Assembly: GCA_016713235.1 (NCBI GenBank)
Contig: JADJPN010000003.1
Coordinates: 496,001 to 560,000, forward strand
Reading direction: 5' to 3'
DNA length: 64,000 bases
Origin: Hyphomicrobiales bacterium
Lineage (GTDB): Bacteria; Pseudomonadota; Alphaproteobacteria; Rhizobiales; Xanthobacteraceae
Part shown: positions 45,321 through 53,771 of the stretch, in pieces
Position numbering within the stretch: position 1 is the first letter of the stretch
Layout: the number at the start of each line of letters is the position of its first letter
Position numbers and translations under genes: made by a program
The notes under the pieces: model-generated
Told to the model about the DNA's origin: nothing
Database searches by the model: none
What the model saw: only the letters and a program-made list of their open reading frames with translations

Positions 45321-46919
45321 TCAACATCCCGCTGCGCCACCATCTGCTCGCGGATCGTGCGCACCTTCCAGAGTCTTGTTCCCGTGAAGAACAACAGCGC
45401 CAGCGTGGCCCATAGTGTCCGAGTAATCGTCGGCGATAACTTCGATGTCATGTCCAGCCGAAGCCATTCGCTGAATTACTGCTGGATCAAATCTCGCTTC
45501 ACAACGAAGATTTGTGTGCACTGACCCCCAGGTTCTACCGAGCAGCCAGCGGGGGGCTGCGATAGCCGCTCCCAGAGATTGCCCAAAGAGGACGTGTCGC
45601 GAGAAAATTGCAGCTTGTGTTTGCGGCTGACCTTCACCGCCCATTGTGCCGAATGCGATTGTTCGGCCGTCGTTCAGCGCTGCGAGTGCTGGGTTGAGAG
45701 TGTGAAAAGGGAGCCGCCCGGGCGCCAGCGAGTTCAAAGCGCTTTCGTCTAAAGAAAAACTGGCGCCTCTATTCTGCATCAGTATGCCCGTGCGCGGCAG
45801 GACGCAGCCCGAGCCAAACTCCCAATAGATTGACTGAATGTAGGAAACCACGAGTCCGGAAGCGTCGGCGGCACCCATCCAGATGGTGTCGCCTTTCGCT
45901 GCGGGTTGCGGCCACGGCGCGGCTCTATCTGCCTGGATGTTTAAGACGTCTCTATCCAGAAATGACGACGATAGAAACGAGTTTATGTCCGCCGTTATCC
46001 GGGCAGGATCGCAAACAATCCTGTCACGCACCAGAAAAGCACGCTTTGTTGCCTCGACGTGTGCATGGATAAACTCGAAAGTCTCAGGCTCCTTTACATC
46101 AAGCCGATCAAAGAGACCCAACAGAATAAGCGATGCAAGCCCTTGCGTGGGCGGCGGCGAATTGTAGAGCGTGCCGCATCTTAGTTCGGTGCGAAGGGGT
46201 TTGGTGTGTAAAGCCGTTTGTTTCAGGAGATCGTCGAGCGTAACTGGGCTGCCGATATTTTCGAGATCTGCCGCAATCTCGCGTGCAATTTCACCCGTAT
46301 AGAAATCCTGTAAGCCGGCCTGACCGAGACGCTCTAAAGTATTTGCCAGCGCGGTTTGCTTTAGCTGCATTCCGACGTCGGGAATCTCCCCATTCACAAG
46401 AAACGTGTCATGAAATCCTTTCGCTTCCGTCATTTCGGGGAGCTTGTCGCGGGTCAAAGAATGCTGGCTTTTGGAGACCACATATCCATCGCGCGCATGC
46501 TTAACGGCCGGCGACAACAAGCTGCTGAGAGAAATCTTGCCGCCGTGCTTTTTTGATAGTTCGAGCGCGAGCATCCAGGCTGAAATCGCAGCGGGTACGG
46601 TTAAAGCTGCTAAAGGACCGCGCGCCGGAATGGAATTGAGCCCGCGGCTTCGGTAAAAATCGATGCTTGCCTTCGAACCCGCGGGGCCAGCGCCCATTAG
46701 TGCAACCACATTACCGTCAGGCTCGCGCACCAGCCAAAAGCCGTCGCCGCCGATATGGTTCATATGAGGATAAACAACCGCGATGGAAGCCGCCATCGCG
46801 ATCATGGCTTCAAGCGCGTTTCCGCCCGCGCGCAAAACCTCCTGACCGTCAGCAACCGCTTTCGCGTGAGGAGCGCATACGACACCGCGTTTATGTCCGG
46901 TCGAATGAAGCGAAACCAT
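45321..46919 (-). CDS. gamma-glutamyltransferase family protein
   Basis: The 532-aa Ntn-hydrolase shows GVVCAPHAKAVADGQEVLRAGGNALEA, HIGGDGFWLVREPDG and YNSPPPTQGLASLILLGLF. The expected self-cleavage and catalytic Thr is in KGDTIWMGAADASGLVVSYIQ, where classical GGTs have DTTH. A signal peptide is absent, so it may be cytosolic. Members of this branch act on gamma-glutamyl or other amide bonds, and some are amidases (cephalosporin acylase, oxamate or ureido-acid context). It is 48 bp downstream of tetR. Confidence 0.88.
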   Translation of the reverse strand: MVSLHSTGHKRGVVCAPHAKAVADGQEVLRAGGNALEAMIAMAASIAVVYPHMNHIGGDGFWLVREPDGNVVALMGAGPAGSKASIDFYRSRGLNSIPARGPLAALTVPAAISAWMLALELSKKHGGKISLSSLLSPAVKHARDGYVVSKSQHSLTRDKLPEMTEAKGFHDTFLVNGEIPDVGMQLKQTALANTLERLGQAGLQDFYTGEIAREIAADLENIGSPVTLDDLLKQTALHTKPLRTELRCGTLYNSPPPTQGLASLILLGLFDRLDVKEPETFEFIHAHVEATKRAFLVRDRIVCDPARITADINSFLSSSFLDRDVLNIQADRAAPWPQPAAKGDTIWMGAADASGLVVSYIQSIYWEFGSGCVLPRTGILMQNRGASFSLDESALNSLAPGRLPFHTLNPALAALNDGRTIAFGTMGGEGQPQTQAAIFSRHVLFGQSLGAAIAAPRWLLGRTWGSVHTNLRCEARFDPAVIQRMASAGHDIEVIADDYSDTMGHAGAVVLHGNKTLEGAHDPRADGGAAGC

Positions 46920-46967
46920 AGAGCCTGTTCCCGAGCGTTGAGATTGTAAGTGCTTGCGATGGGTAGG

Positions 46968-47644
46968 TTATTTCGCGGCTGTGTCTGTAAGCCAAGTCAA
47001 AATAACGTCCCGAGCGTGAATTTTACGCTCTTCGAGCCATGCTTCGCGGTTCAAATCTTTGTTGAACATCGCAGATAGCGTGAAGCGATTTGAAATATGG
47101 AAATACGAGAGCGCGGTGATGGAGGTGTAGAGTTGAATCGGATCTACGTCCTTCCGAAATACGCCAATTCGTTGACCGCGAGCTAGCAGCTTCTTAATCG
47201 TACTTACCAGCGGCAAAGTAAGCGATCGGATTATCGCTGACTTTGACGCGAATTGTGCCTGGAGCATATTTTCATTGTTTATGAGCGTTACGTAGCTGTG
47301 ATGGCTGCCGAAAAACGTAAACGTGAAATCAATAAGCCTCCGCATGGCGTCAACGGGTTCGTGGCTGCTAAGCTTTAGGTTTCGCTCTTCCGTTCTGATG
47401 TGAATATAAACCTGTTCTAAAACAGCGCGGTATATATCGGTCTTGTTGCCGAAATACTGATACATCAGTCGGATATTTGACTTGCTTCGAGAGGCGATCG
47501 CGTCGACTCGCGCACCTTTCAGCCCATGTTTGCAAAATTCTACCGTCGCTGCCGACAGAATGGCCTGCTTTGTTTTTCAGGGTTTCGCTTTCGTATCGAC
47601 TTCTTCTTCGTGCGCGCTTCGCTGCCGCGAGGTTTCCCAACCAT
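46968..47644 (-). CDS. TetR family transcriptional regulator, one-base frameshift
   Basis: The protein of about 225 aa has an N-terminal HTH: corrected, the frame reads KQAILSAATVEFCKHGLKGA, VDAIASRSKSNIRLMYQYFG and NKTDIYRAVLEQVY. The C-terminal domain is of the TetR_C type (MRRLIDFTFTFFGSHH). The T run at plus-strand 47573-47577 lacks one base. The start abuts the stop of the deacetylase gene. It likely binds the GTAAG-N6-CTTAC boxes at 48675 and 53660. Confidence 0.87.
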
Positions 47645-48613
47645 TTAAGCAACAACGCCGGCGGGAAGTGAGTAGCAGTGCTTTGCAATCGCGCCAGAAG
47701 TTGAGAGCCAAATATCGTCTTTATGACCAACAATGTGGCGCAGCGCGCGTTTTAAAGCTCTCAGCCGATAAGGTTGACCCACCAAATAGGGATGAAGGGC
47801 GATGCCCATCACTAGTGGTCCGCTTTGTGATTGCTCAAGCATTTCATCAAAGTTGGCAATGATCATATTGGAAAATTCGTCAGCGGAATCTTTTCGGCCA
47901 ACAATTGAAGGAATGTCATTCAGTTCTTGGGGGTAGGGCACCGACAGGATCTTTCTTCCGCCGCGGACCGAAAACCAGATCGGCTGGTCATCCATGCACC
48001 AGTCAAGGAGATAAGAGTAACCTGCCTCCGAAAGCAGATCCGGAGTGACTGCACTTTGCGAAATCCAAGGGCCAAGCCATCCGGCGGGCTGGGCTCCCTC
48101 AAAAGCTTCTATCACGCGCGTCGCCTCTTCAATTAAGGCTCGCTCAGACGGCTCGTCCAAAACTCCTTGCCGTTCGGAGTTCGTCCGGCCGTGTCCAACG
48201 ACTTCGTCACCTCGTGCCCGGACAGCATCCATTACTTCGGGGCAGTAGCCGTAGATGCTACTGTTGGCCAGAATTGAAGCTGGAAGGCCCAGTTCGCCGA
48301 ACGCATCCAGCATTCGCCAAACACCGACGCGATTCCCATAGTCCCGCCAGGAAAAGTTCAGTACGTCGGGTTGTGGCCCACCCGGGCAGAGTTCGGCGCC
48401 CAGGCCATCACCGAAGGCAAAATGCTCGAGATTGAGTGCGATGTATACCGCGAGGCGCCGTCCGTTCGGCCAGCGGTAGTCGGTGCGATCGCGAATGCTT
48501 CTGTATTGATAGCGATTGTGCGTCCGGAGGACAGGCGGGGTAACTGGCAATTTCATGAGTAGTCGATCCCGGACCGCCACAGTTGTTGAGGCCGAAGTTG
48601 TTTCTGCATTCAA
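47645..48613 (-). CDS. polysaccharide deacetylase family protein, PuuE (allantoinase)-like
   Basis: The 322-aa NodB-fold protein has YQYRSIRDRTDYRWPNGRRL, AVYIALNLEHF, NFSWRDYGNRVGVWRML, ANSSIYGYCPEVMDAVRARG, DEVVGHGRTNSE and VMGIALHPYLVGQPYRL. The PuuE branch hydrolyses the ring of cyclic ureides such as allantoin. Placement beside carbamoyl-transferase and carbamate kinase genes supports a ureide substrate. The gene is divergent from the fdrA-tail gene across a 111-bp promoter with a TetR box. Confidence 0.85.
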   Translation of the reverse strand: MNAETTSASTTVAVRDRLLMKLPVTPPVLRTHNRYQYRSIRDRTDYRWPNGRRLAVYIALNLEHFAFGDGLGAELCPGGPQPDVLNFSWRDYGNRVGVWRMLDAFGELGLPASILANSSIYGYCPEVMDAVRARGDEVVGHGRTNSERQGVLDEPSERALIEEATRVIEAFEGAQPAGWLGPWISQSAVTPDLLSEAGYSYLLDWCMDDQPIWFSVRGGRKILSVPYPQELNDIPSIVGRKDSADEFSNMIIANFDEMLEQSQSGPLVMGIALHPYLVGQPYRLRALKRALRHIVGHKDDIWLSTSGAIAKHCYSLPAGVVA

Positions 48614-48674
48614 TCAAACCGCACCGCTATAGGCAACAGCCGATCAACGCTGTGGTTTTGACGGATTGACATAA

Positions 48675-48690
48675 GTAAGCATCTACTTAC
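48675..48690. promoter_or_regulatory. TetR-type operator, site 1
   Basis: Inverted repeat GTAAG-N6-CTTAC in the divergent promoter between the deacetylase and the FdrA-tail gene. The same 16-bp pattern occurs at 53660-53675. Confidence 0.7.
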
Positions 48691-48724
48691 AAGATTAGGC
48701 TCTGGCTTTTTTAGAAAGAGCAGC

Positions 48725-48940
48725 ATGTCATCCGTACGCAAAGAATCGGCAGAAACGGGCTCTGTTTCGAGGCGTTCCGTAGGGCTTCTCGATAGCCCCG
48801 TTGAAGTTGTGAACGTTGGCCTCGAAGGATTTTATCAGGAACTGAAATTAGCCGGCGTGCCGGTAGTGCACGTTTCTTGGTCGCCGCCGGCCAACGGCGA
48901 TCCCAAAATGGCAGACATTCTCTCGAAATTGGGTGCTTAA
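48725..48940 (+). CDS. stand-alone FdrA C-terminal domain (71 aa)
   Basis: The product contains SPVEVVNVGLEGFYQELKLA and PVVHVSWSPPANGDPKMADI. In E. coli FdrA the last 50 or so residues read in the same way (VINIGLRSFALEL, PVVHYQWSPVAGG; from memory). The FdrA encoded here at 50190 ends before that domain. So a domain normally fused to FdrA is a separate gene at the head of the operon. Its stop is 2 bp before the TTG start of the DUF1116 gene. Confidence 0.75.
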   Translation: MSSVRKESAETGSVSRRSVGLLDSPVEVVNVGLEGFYQELKLAGVPVVHVSWSPPANGDPKMADILSKLGA

Positions 48941-48942
48941 GC

Positions 48943-50193
48943 TTGAAGCTCATAGACGATGCAAATCAAGAAGCGTTAGAGCGGATTTTGTCGGGCAATC
49001 CGGTATGGATCGATGTCTTGCCCGCCGAGAAAGTCATTCCTGTCTTGAAAGATAAGGTCGTCCTTCACGCAGGGCCGCCGATTTCTTGGGAGCGAATGTG
49101 CGGACCGCTGAAAGGTGCAATTGCCGGCGCGATTGTTTTTGAAAAATGGGCGCCCGACCTGGCTACAGCAACCGAAATGGCCGCGGGCGGAGGAGTAACG
49201 TTCCACCCAAATCATCACTTCGGTGCCGTCGGGCCGATGACGGGTATTACGACGCGTTCAATGCCCGTCATGGTGGTGGAAAACCGTACGTTCAAGAACC
49301 GCAGCTTTTGCACGCTTAACGAAGGGCTCGGAAAGGTAATGCGGTTCGGCGGCAACGACCAAGAAGTGCTGAACCGGCTCGCCTGGATGCGCGATGTCCT
49401 GGGTCCCGACTTAGGGTCCGCCGTACGAGCGGCAGGGGGGATCGAGCTGAAAGGATTCATCGGCCGCGGTTTGAGTATGGGCGATGAAATGCACCAACGA
49501 AACGTGGCTTGTACGAGCCTGATTCTTCGTGCGATCGCGCCTTGGTTGGCGCGGACCGCTAAAGATACGAACCGGCTCGCGGAGGTTTTGGCGTCGATTG
49601 GCGCTAACGATCAGTTTTTTCTCAACGTCGCTATGGCGATGGGCAAAGCGATCATGGACCCTGTTAAAGGAATCGAGGGATCGTCAGTAGTGACCGCAAT
49701 GTGCCGGAACGGAACTGATTTCGGCATTCGTGTCAGTGCCACCGGAGACCAATGGTTCGTTGCGCCGGTCGAAATGCCAGAAGGATTGTACTTCGCGGGA
49801 TACGGACCAGCTGATGCCAATCCCGATATGGGAGACTCGGCAATCGTTGAAACGATAGGCGTCGGCGGCTTCGCGATGGCGGCTTCGCCAGCTGTTGCGG
49901 GATTTGTAGGAGCAGGTTCAGCGTCATCTGCTCTCGCGTTTACGCGCACGATGTCACAGATCGTCGTTGGCGAGAATCCGCAATGGACGATACCGGCGCT
50001 TGATTTCGCCGGCGTTCCGACAGGTATCGATATCCGACTTGTAGCCGACACGGGGATTGCGCCGGTAATTAATACGGGCATTGCACACAAAGAAGCTGGA
50101 GTAGGTCAAGTGGGCGCTGGCGTCGTTCGCGCTCCGCTCGATTGTTTTATTCATGCGGCTCGCGCGCTGTCGAACAAGCTGGGTGTGCAATGA
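48943..50193 (+). CDS. allG: DUF1116 protein (YlbE/AllG), carbamoyltransferase subunit
   Basis: The 416-aa DUF1116 protein shows NPVWIDVLPAEKVIP, VVLHAGPPISWERMCGPLKG, HHFGAVGPMTGITTRSMPV, CTLNEGLGKVMRFGG, GDEMHQRNVACTSLILRA, NTGIAHKEAGVGQVGAGVVR and APLDCF. In E. coli its homologue is one of three subunits of oxamate carbamoyltransferase (AllFGH), which turns carbamoyl-oxamate into oxamate and carbamoyl phosphate. The TTG at 48943 is chosen from alignment with the family start. The stop overlaps the fdrA ATG. Confidence 0.88.
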   Translation: MKLIDDANQEALERILSGNPVWIDVLPAEKVIPVLKDKVVLHAGPPISWERMCGPLKGAIAGAIVFEKWAPDLATATEMAAGGGVTFHPNHHFGAVGPMTGITTRSMPVMVVENRTFKNRSFCTLNEGLGKVMRFGGNDQEVLNRLAWMRDVLGPDLGSAVRAAGGIELKGFIGRGLSMGDEMHQRNVACTSLILRAIAPWLARTAKDTNRLAEVLASIGANDQFFLNVAMAMGKAIMDPVKGIEGSSVVTAMCRNGTDFGIRVSATGDQWFVAPVEMPEGLYFAGYGPADANPDMGDSAIVETIGVGGFAMAASPAVAGFVGAGSASSALAFTRTMSQIVVGENPQWTIPALDFAGVPTGIDIRLVADTGIAPVINTGIAHKEAGVGQVGAGVVRAPLDCFIHAARALSNKLGVQ

Positions 50194-51692
50194 GCGACTT
50201 TATCCTGAACGAAGTTCGAAAGAGGATGTATCTCGACTCGGTCGCGCTCATGCGAATCTCGCGTGTAATTAAGGAAACGCGCGGCGTTCGAGAAGCGGCT
50301 CTAATGATGGGGACGCCGTCAAATCAAGAAATTTTGGCGGACGCTGGCCTGCTTGCCGATAGCAGTAAGGGCGCACAAGGAAGCGATCTAATCATCGGCA
50401 TTCGTGCTGAAAGCGAGATGGTGGCGCGGACGGCGCTCGCCGAGGCGCTCAATCAAATCTCGGCCCCCAAGCGCCAAAGTGAGGCTGAGACTGTAACTGA
50501 GCCGCGCTCTGTGCGTGGTGCGCTAAAAATTCAGCCTAATACGACGATCGCCCTAATCTCGGTCCCAGGAGAATTCGCGATAGCGGAAGGACGCAAAGCG
50601 ATCACGCGAGACCTGCACGTGATGATTTTCAGCGATAACGTTCCAATCGAGCAGGAGGTGGCGCTCAAGCAGGAGGCTCAAAAACTTGGGCGTCTGGTAA
50701 TGGGCCCCGATTGCGGAACCGCGATCATAAACGGCGTCCCGCTCGCTTTCGCCAACAAAGTTAACAGAGGAAATATAGGCGTTATCGGCGCCTCATGGAC
50801 CGGTATCCAAGAGGTTACAACACTAATTTCCAAATTTGGAGGCGGGATCTCGCACGCAATTGGAGTTGGCGGCAGAGATTTGAGCAGCCAGGTGGGCGGA
50901 ATTAGCACGTTGATGGCAATTGAGATGCTCGATAGCGACTCAGCCACTACGCATATCGTGATTATTTCGAAGCCGCCGGATACAAAAGTAATCGAGAAAA
51001 TTCTCGAGCGGGTGAACAAGAGTAGAAAAAAATTTACAATATGCTTCCTCGGCGCTGACGATATCCAAGTTCCTTGGAACGCGAGATTCGCGCCCACGCT
51101 TAAGGCCGCGGCGGAGCTGGCGCTTTCCAAACCAATCGATAGTAAACCTCTGAAGGCGGGCGATATTAGATTCCGCGAAGGTTTGATCGTGGGACTTTAC
51201 TCCGGCGGTACGCTTTGCACGGAGGCACAGTACGTCTTGATGCGTGAGGCACGCCGTTCTGTGACCTCGAACATTCCGCTCAAGGGAGTTTCTTACCTCA
51301 AACCAGACGATCATATCTCGGATCGAGTAATTGACCTTGGTGCGGACGAGTTCACCAAAGGCAAACCGCATCCCATGATCGACCCATCGACGCGCGATGA
51401 AATGCTACGCAACACGCTTCGTGATCCTTCGGTCGGCGCAGTGCTTCTGGACGTTGTGATTGGCTATGGCGCCCATTCAAATCCGGCAGGAAATATAGCT
51501 GCTGTCCTAAACAGTGTGCCGGAGCGGCGGGCGGCGGTGATCGCGTCAGTTACTGGAACGGATGACGATCCCCAGAACCGCGCAAGTCAACAAGCCATTC
51601 TCGAACAATCAGACGTTATCGTCGCAGCATCGAATGTTGATGCTGTGAGGATCGCATTGAATTGTGTGCAATCGGGGCAAGGCATGGGATGA
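50190..51692 (+). CDS. fdrA: FdrA (AllF), carbamoyltransferase subunit lacking its C-terminal domain
   Basis: The 500-aa protein resembles the alpha chain of succinyl-CoA synthetase: MYLDSVALMRISRVIKETRG, ALMMGTPSNQEILADAGLL, NTTIALISVPGEFAIAEGRK, VMGPDCGTAIINGVPLAFAN, IGVIGASWTGIQEVTTLISK, GGRDLSSQVGGISTLMAIEM, HPMIDPSTRDEML and VLLDVVIGYGAHSNPAGNI. It ends shortly after SVTGTDDDPQNRASQQ, before the NIGLRSF-type tail found in E. coli. ATG at 50190 overlaps the DUF1116 stop. Intact. Confidence 0.92.
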   Translation: MSDFILNEVRKRMYLDSVALMRISRVIKETRGVREAALMMGTPSNQEILADAGLLADSSKGAQGSDLIIGIRAESEMVARTALAEALNQISAPKRQSEAETVTEPRSVRGALKIQPNTTIALISVPGEFAIAEGRKAITRDLHVMIFSDNVPIEQEVALKQEAQKLGRLVMGPDCGTAIINGVPLAFANKVNRGNIGVIGASWTGIQEVTTLISKFGGGISHAIGVGGRDLSSQVGGISTLMAIEMLDSDSATTHIVIISKPPDTKVIEKILERVNKSRKKFTICFLGADDIQVPWNARFAPTLKAAAELALSKPIDSKPLKAGDIRFREGLIVGLYSGGTLCTEAQYVLMREARRSVTSNIPLKGVSYLKPDDHISDRVIDLGADEFTKGKPHPMIDPSTRDEMLRNTLRDPSVGAVLLDVVIGYGAHSNPAGNIAAVLNSVPERRAAVIASVTGTDDDPQNRASQQAILEQSDVIVAASNVDAVRIALNCVQSGQGMG

Positions 51693-52654
51693 GCGGCGAT
51701 CCGAGACCTTTCCCCTCCCGGCTCGTTGTAGCGATAGGCGGAAACGCTACGCACCCCGAGAATATTCGTGGCACGTCGAGGGAGCAGAAAGAGATCGCCA
51801 GGATAACGGCGCAGGCGCTGTTGCCGCTTGCTCGTCTTGAGAACGAACTCGTAATTACGCACGGCAACGGGCCGGTGGTTGGAAAAATTCTGCTCAGGCA
51901 AGCATTGACGGCAAACCGCGTACCACCAATGACGTTGGACATATGCGTTGCCCATAGCCAGGGTGGAATAGCGTACCTGTTGATGCAGGCGTTAGAGAAC
52001 GCTTTGCGGGAAGTGGATAATGCGAGGCATGTCGCTTGTCTGCTAACGCAAGTTGAAGTGGATCCAGACGATAAGGCTTTTAAGAAGCCTACCAAACCGA
52101 TTGGTCCGTTCTTCACCAAAGAGCAAGCAATTGAAGTCCAGCGTGAGCTAGGCTGGAACATGATTGAAGATTCGGGGCGCGGCTGGCGCCACGTTGTTCC
52201 GTCGCCTTCGCCGAAACATATCGTCGATCTTTCATTGATCCAGGCGCTTGTCACAAGAGGCACCGTAGTTATCGCGGGCGGTGGCGGCGGAATCCCGGTC
52301 GTTCGAGGTCCGAAAGGGACGCGTCAGGGTGTCGAGGCCGTGATCGATAAGGATTTGACCTCGGCGCACATGGCAAACGTGATGGGAATTAAAGATCTAA
52401 TGATCCTCACGGCCGTGCCACGGGTAGCGATCAATTTTGGAAAGCCAAATCAGCAGTTTCTCGGAAAAGTGTCTTTAAGCGAGATTAAAGCGCTGAACGC
52501 AGAAGGTCACTTTCCGGCTGGCAGTATGGGGCCGAAGATTGAAGCAGCGATCAGGTTTCTTGAGGGCGGAGGGGCGCGTGTAACCATTTGCGATCTTCAC
52601 CAGACGATTGAAGCGTTGCGGGGCGAAACTGGGACGACAATCGTCGCGGACTAA
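51689..52654 (+). CDS. arcC: carbamate kinase
   Basis: The 321-aa enzyme makes ATP from carbamoyl phosphate and ADP. Seen: RLVVAIGGNATHPENIRGT, ELVITHGNGPVVGKILLRQ, GGIAYLLMQALENAL, VIAGGGGGIPVV, GVEAVIDKDLTSAHMANV and GSMGPKIEAAIRFLEGGGA. The start overlaps fdrA (ATGGGATGAG) and the stop overlaps the DUF2877 gene. With the transferase it would close a ureide-to-ATP route. Confidence 0.96.
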   Translation: MSGDPRPFPSRLVVAIGGNATHPENIRGTSREQKEIARITAQALLPLARLENELVITHGNGPVVGKILLRQALTANRVPPMTLDICVAHSQGGIAYLLMQALENALREVDNARHVACLLTQVEVDPDDKAFKKPTKPIGPFFTKEQAIEVQRELGWNMIEDSGRGWRHVVPSPSPKHIVDLSLIQALVTRGTVVIAGGGGGIPVVRGPKGTRQGVEAVIDKDLTSAHMANVMGIKDLMILTAVPRVAINFGKPNQQFLGKVSLSEIKALNAEGHFPAGSMGPKIEAAIRFLEGGGARVTICDLHQTIEALRGETGTTIVAD

Positions 52655-53568
52655 TGACATCAGGAACGCCGCTAGAAATTGTTGATGTCGGAGCGCTAGC
52701 TTGGCGCGTATTGCAGAGGAATGTTGCCGGCACGGTGAAAGCCTCGTTCAAGCGCAGCGTCTACGTTAAGTTTGATCGCTCTTACGTCTGTATCGGAGAC
52801 GAGACGCTTGGCCGAAGTCCGTTGAACGTTTTGATTTCAGCGCGGGACGACATGCCGGTCTGGCTGCCGCCTATCGATGCGCAGGTTCAAATTAAAGAGC
52901 GGAGGGTCTGGTTCGGCGAGCGGTGTTTTGCCGAGACGCGCAGCTACCAGCCTTGTCAGATCGAGCGCCCCGAGCTGCGAGGCTGGACCCGATCAAGTCT
53001 TTCCAGCGGACTTCGCGAGCTTGATCGTCTTCTCGACAAAGCGCCAACTCACGACGGCTTGCTCTGTTTGTATGCAGGAAATGGCGCCGCGGACCTCTCA
53101 CAAGTAGGGCGCTTTGGGTTCGGTGCGGTGAAGCATCTTGAGGCAGTCATAAGCGCGCGCGCAGCGGGAATGGAAAGCGCGATAAGCGTTCCATTGCTCG
53201 CGCGCCTTTTGGGTCTAGGGCCAGGGCTAACGCCATCGGGCGATGATTTGTTGATGGGCGTGCTACTGGCTCTCCACGCGCTGGGTGCGACGAAGTTGGC
53301 AAGCGAACTGTGGTCATGCATTGAACCTGAGGTTCTATTTCGCACCCATGAAATAAGTTATGCGCATTTGTGCGCCGCCGCAGAAAACCAATGCAATCCT
53401 TTAATTCGAGAAGCGATCGATTGTTTGCTTGAAGGGGATCGCTTTCGGCTTGCCGGCGCCGTGGAGCGGGTTGGAAGCATCGGTCACACGTCGGGCTGGG
53501 ACATTCTGTCGGGCACCTCAATTGCGTTCAGGGCGCACCTGAGCGGGTGCATGAGCCAACCGCATTAA
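52654..53568 (+). CDS. allH: DUF2877 protein (YlbF/AllH), carbamoyltransferase subunit
   Basis: The 304-aa protein has the DUF2877 core LLARLLGLGPGLTPSGDDLL followed by MGVLLALHALGA, and an N-terminal beta-rich part (VKASFKRSVYVKFDRSYVC). It is the third subunit of the AllFGH-type carbamoyltransferase. Its ATG overlaps the arcC stop (TAATG). The operon order here is tail-allG-fdrA-arcC-allH. Confidence 0.87.
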   Translation: MTSGTPLEIVDVGALAWRVLQRNVAGTVKASFKRSVYVKFDRSYVCIGDETLGRSPLNVLISARDDMPVWLPPIDAQVQIKERRVWFGERCFAETRSYQPCQIERPELRGWTRSSLSSGLRELDRLLDKAPTHDGLLCLYAGNGAADLSQVGRFGFGAVKHLEAVISARAAGMESAISVPLLARLLGLGPGLTPSGDDLLMGVLLALHALGATKLASELWSCIEPEVLFRTHEISYAHLCAAAENQCNPLIREAIDCLLEGDRFRLAGAVERVGSIGHTSGWDILSGTSIAFRAHLSGCMSQPH

Positions 53569-53659
53569 ACCTTGTGTTGCGGTTGCTCACTAGTCGTAAG
53601 GCTATCTAAAAATGCTTCTTTCTAAAGCATTGGTGCCGATTTTCGCGGCACTACCATTT

Positions 53660-53675
53660 GTAAGAAAATTCTTAC
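53660..53675. promoter_or_regulatory. TetR-type operator, site 2
   Basis: GTAAG-N6-CTTAC, the same pattern as at 48675-48690, lies 97 bp upstream of the transporter gene. A second palindrome, GTGCCG-N7-CGGCAC (about 53632-53650), precedes it. Confidence 0.7.
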
Positions 53676-53771
53676 TTACGGATCGAAATGTCTTGACCGC
53701 GTAGCCGGTCCGATTAGTCTTTAAAAAACTCGTTTCCAAGCGCACAGAAAAATTGAGACAGGGAGAGTCGT

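Noticed and set aside
53611..53626. AATGCTT/AAGCATT hairpin as terminator of the carbamoyltransferase operon
   Set aside because: It is AT-rich without a T run; it may be part of the promoter region instead.
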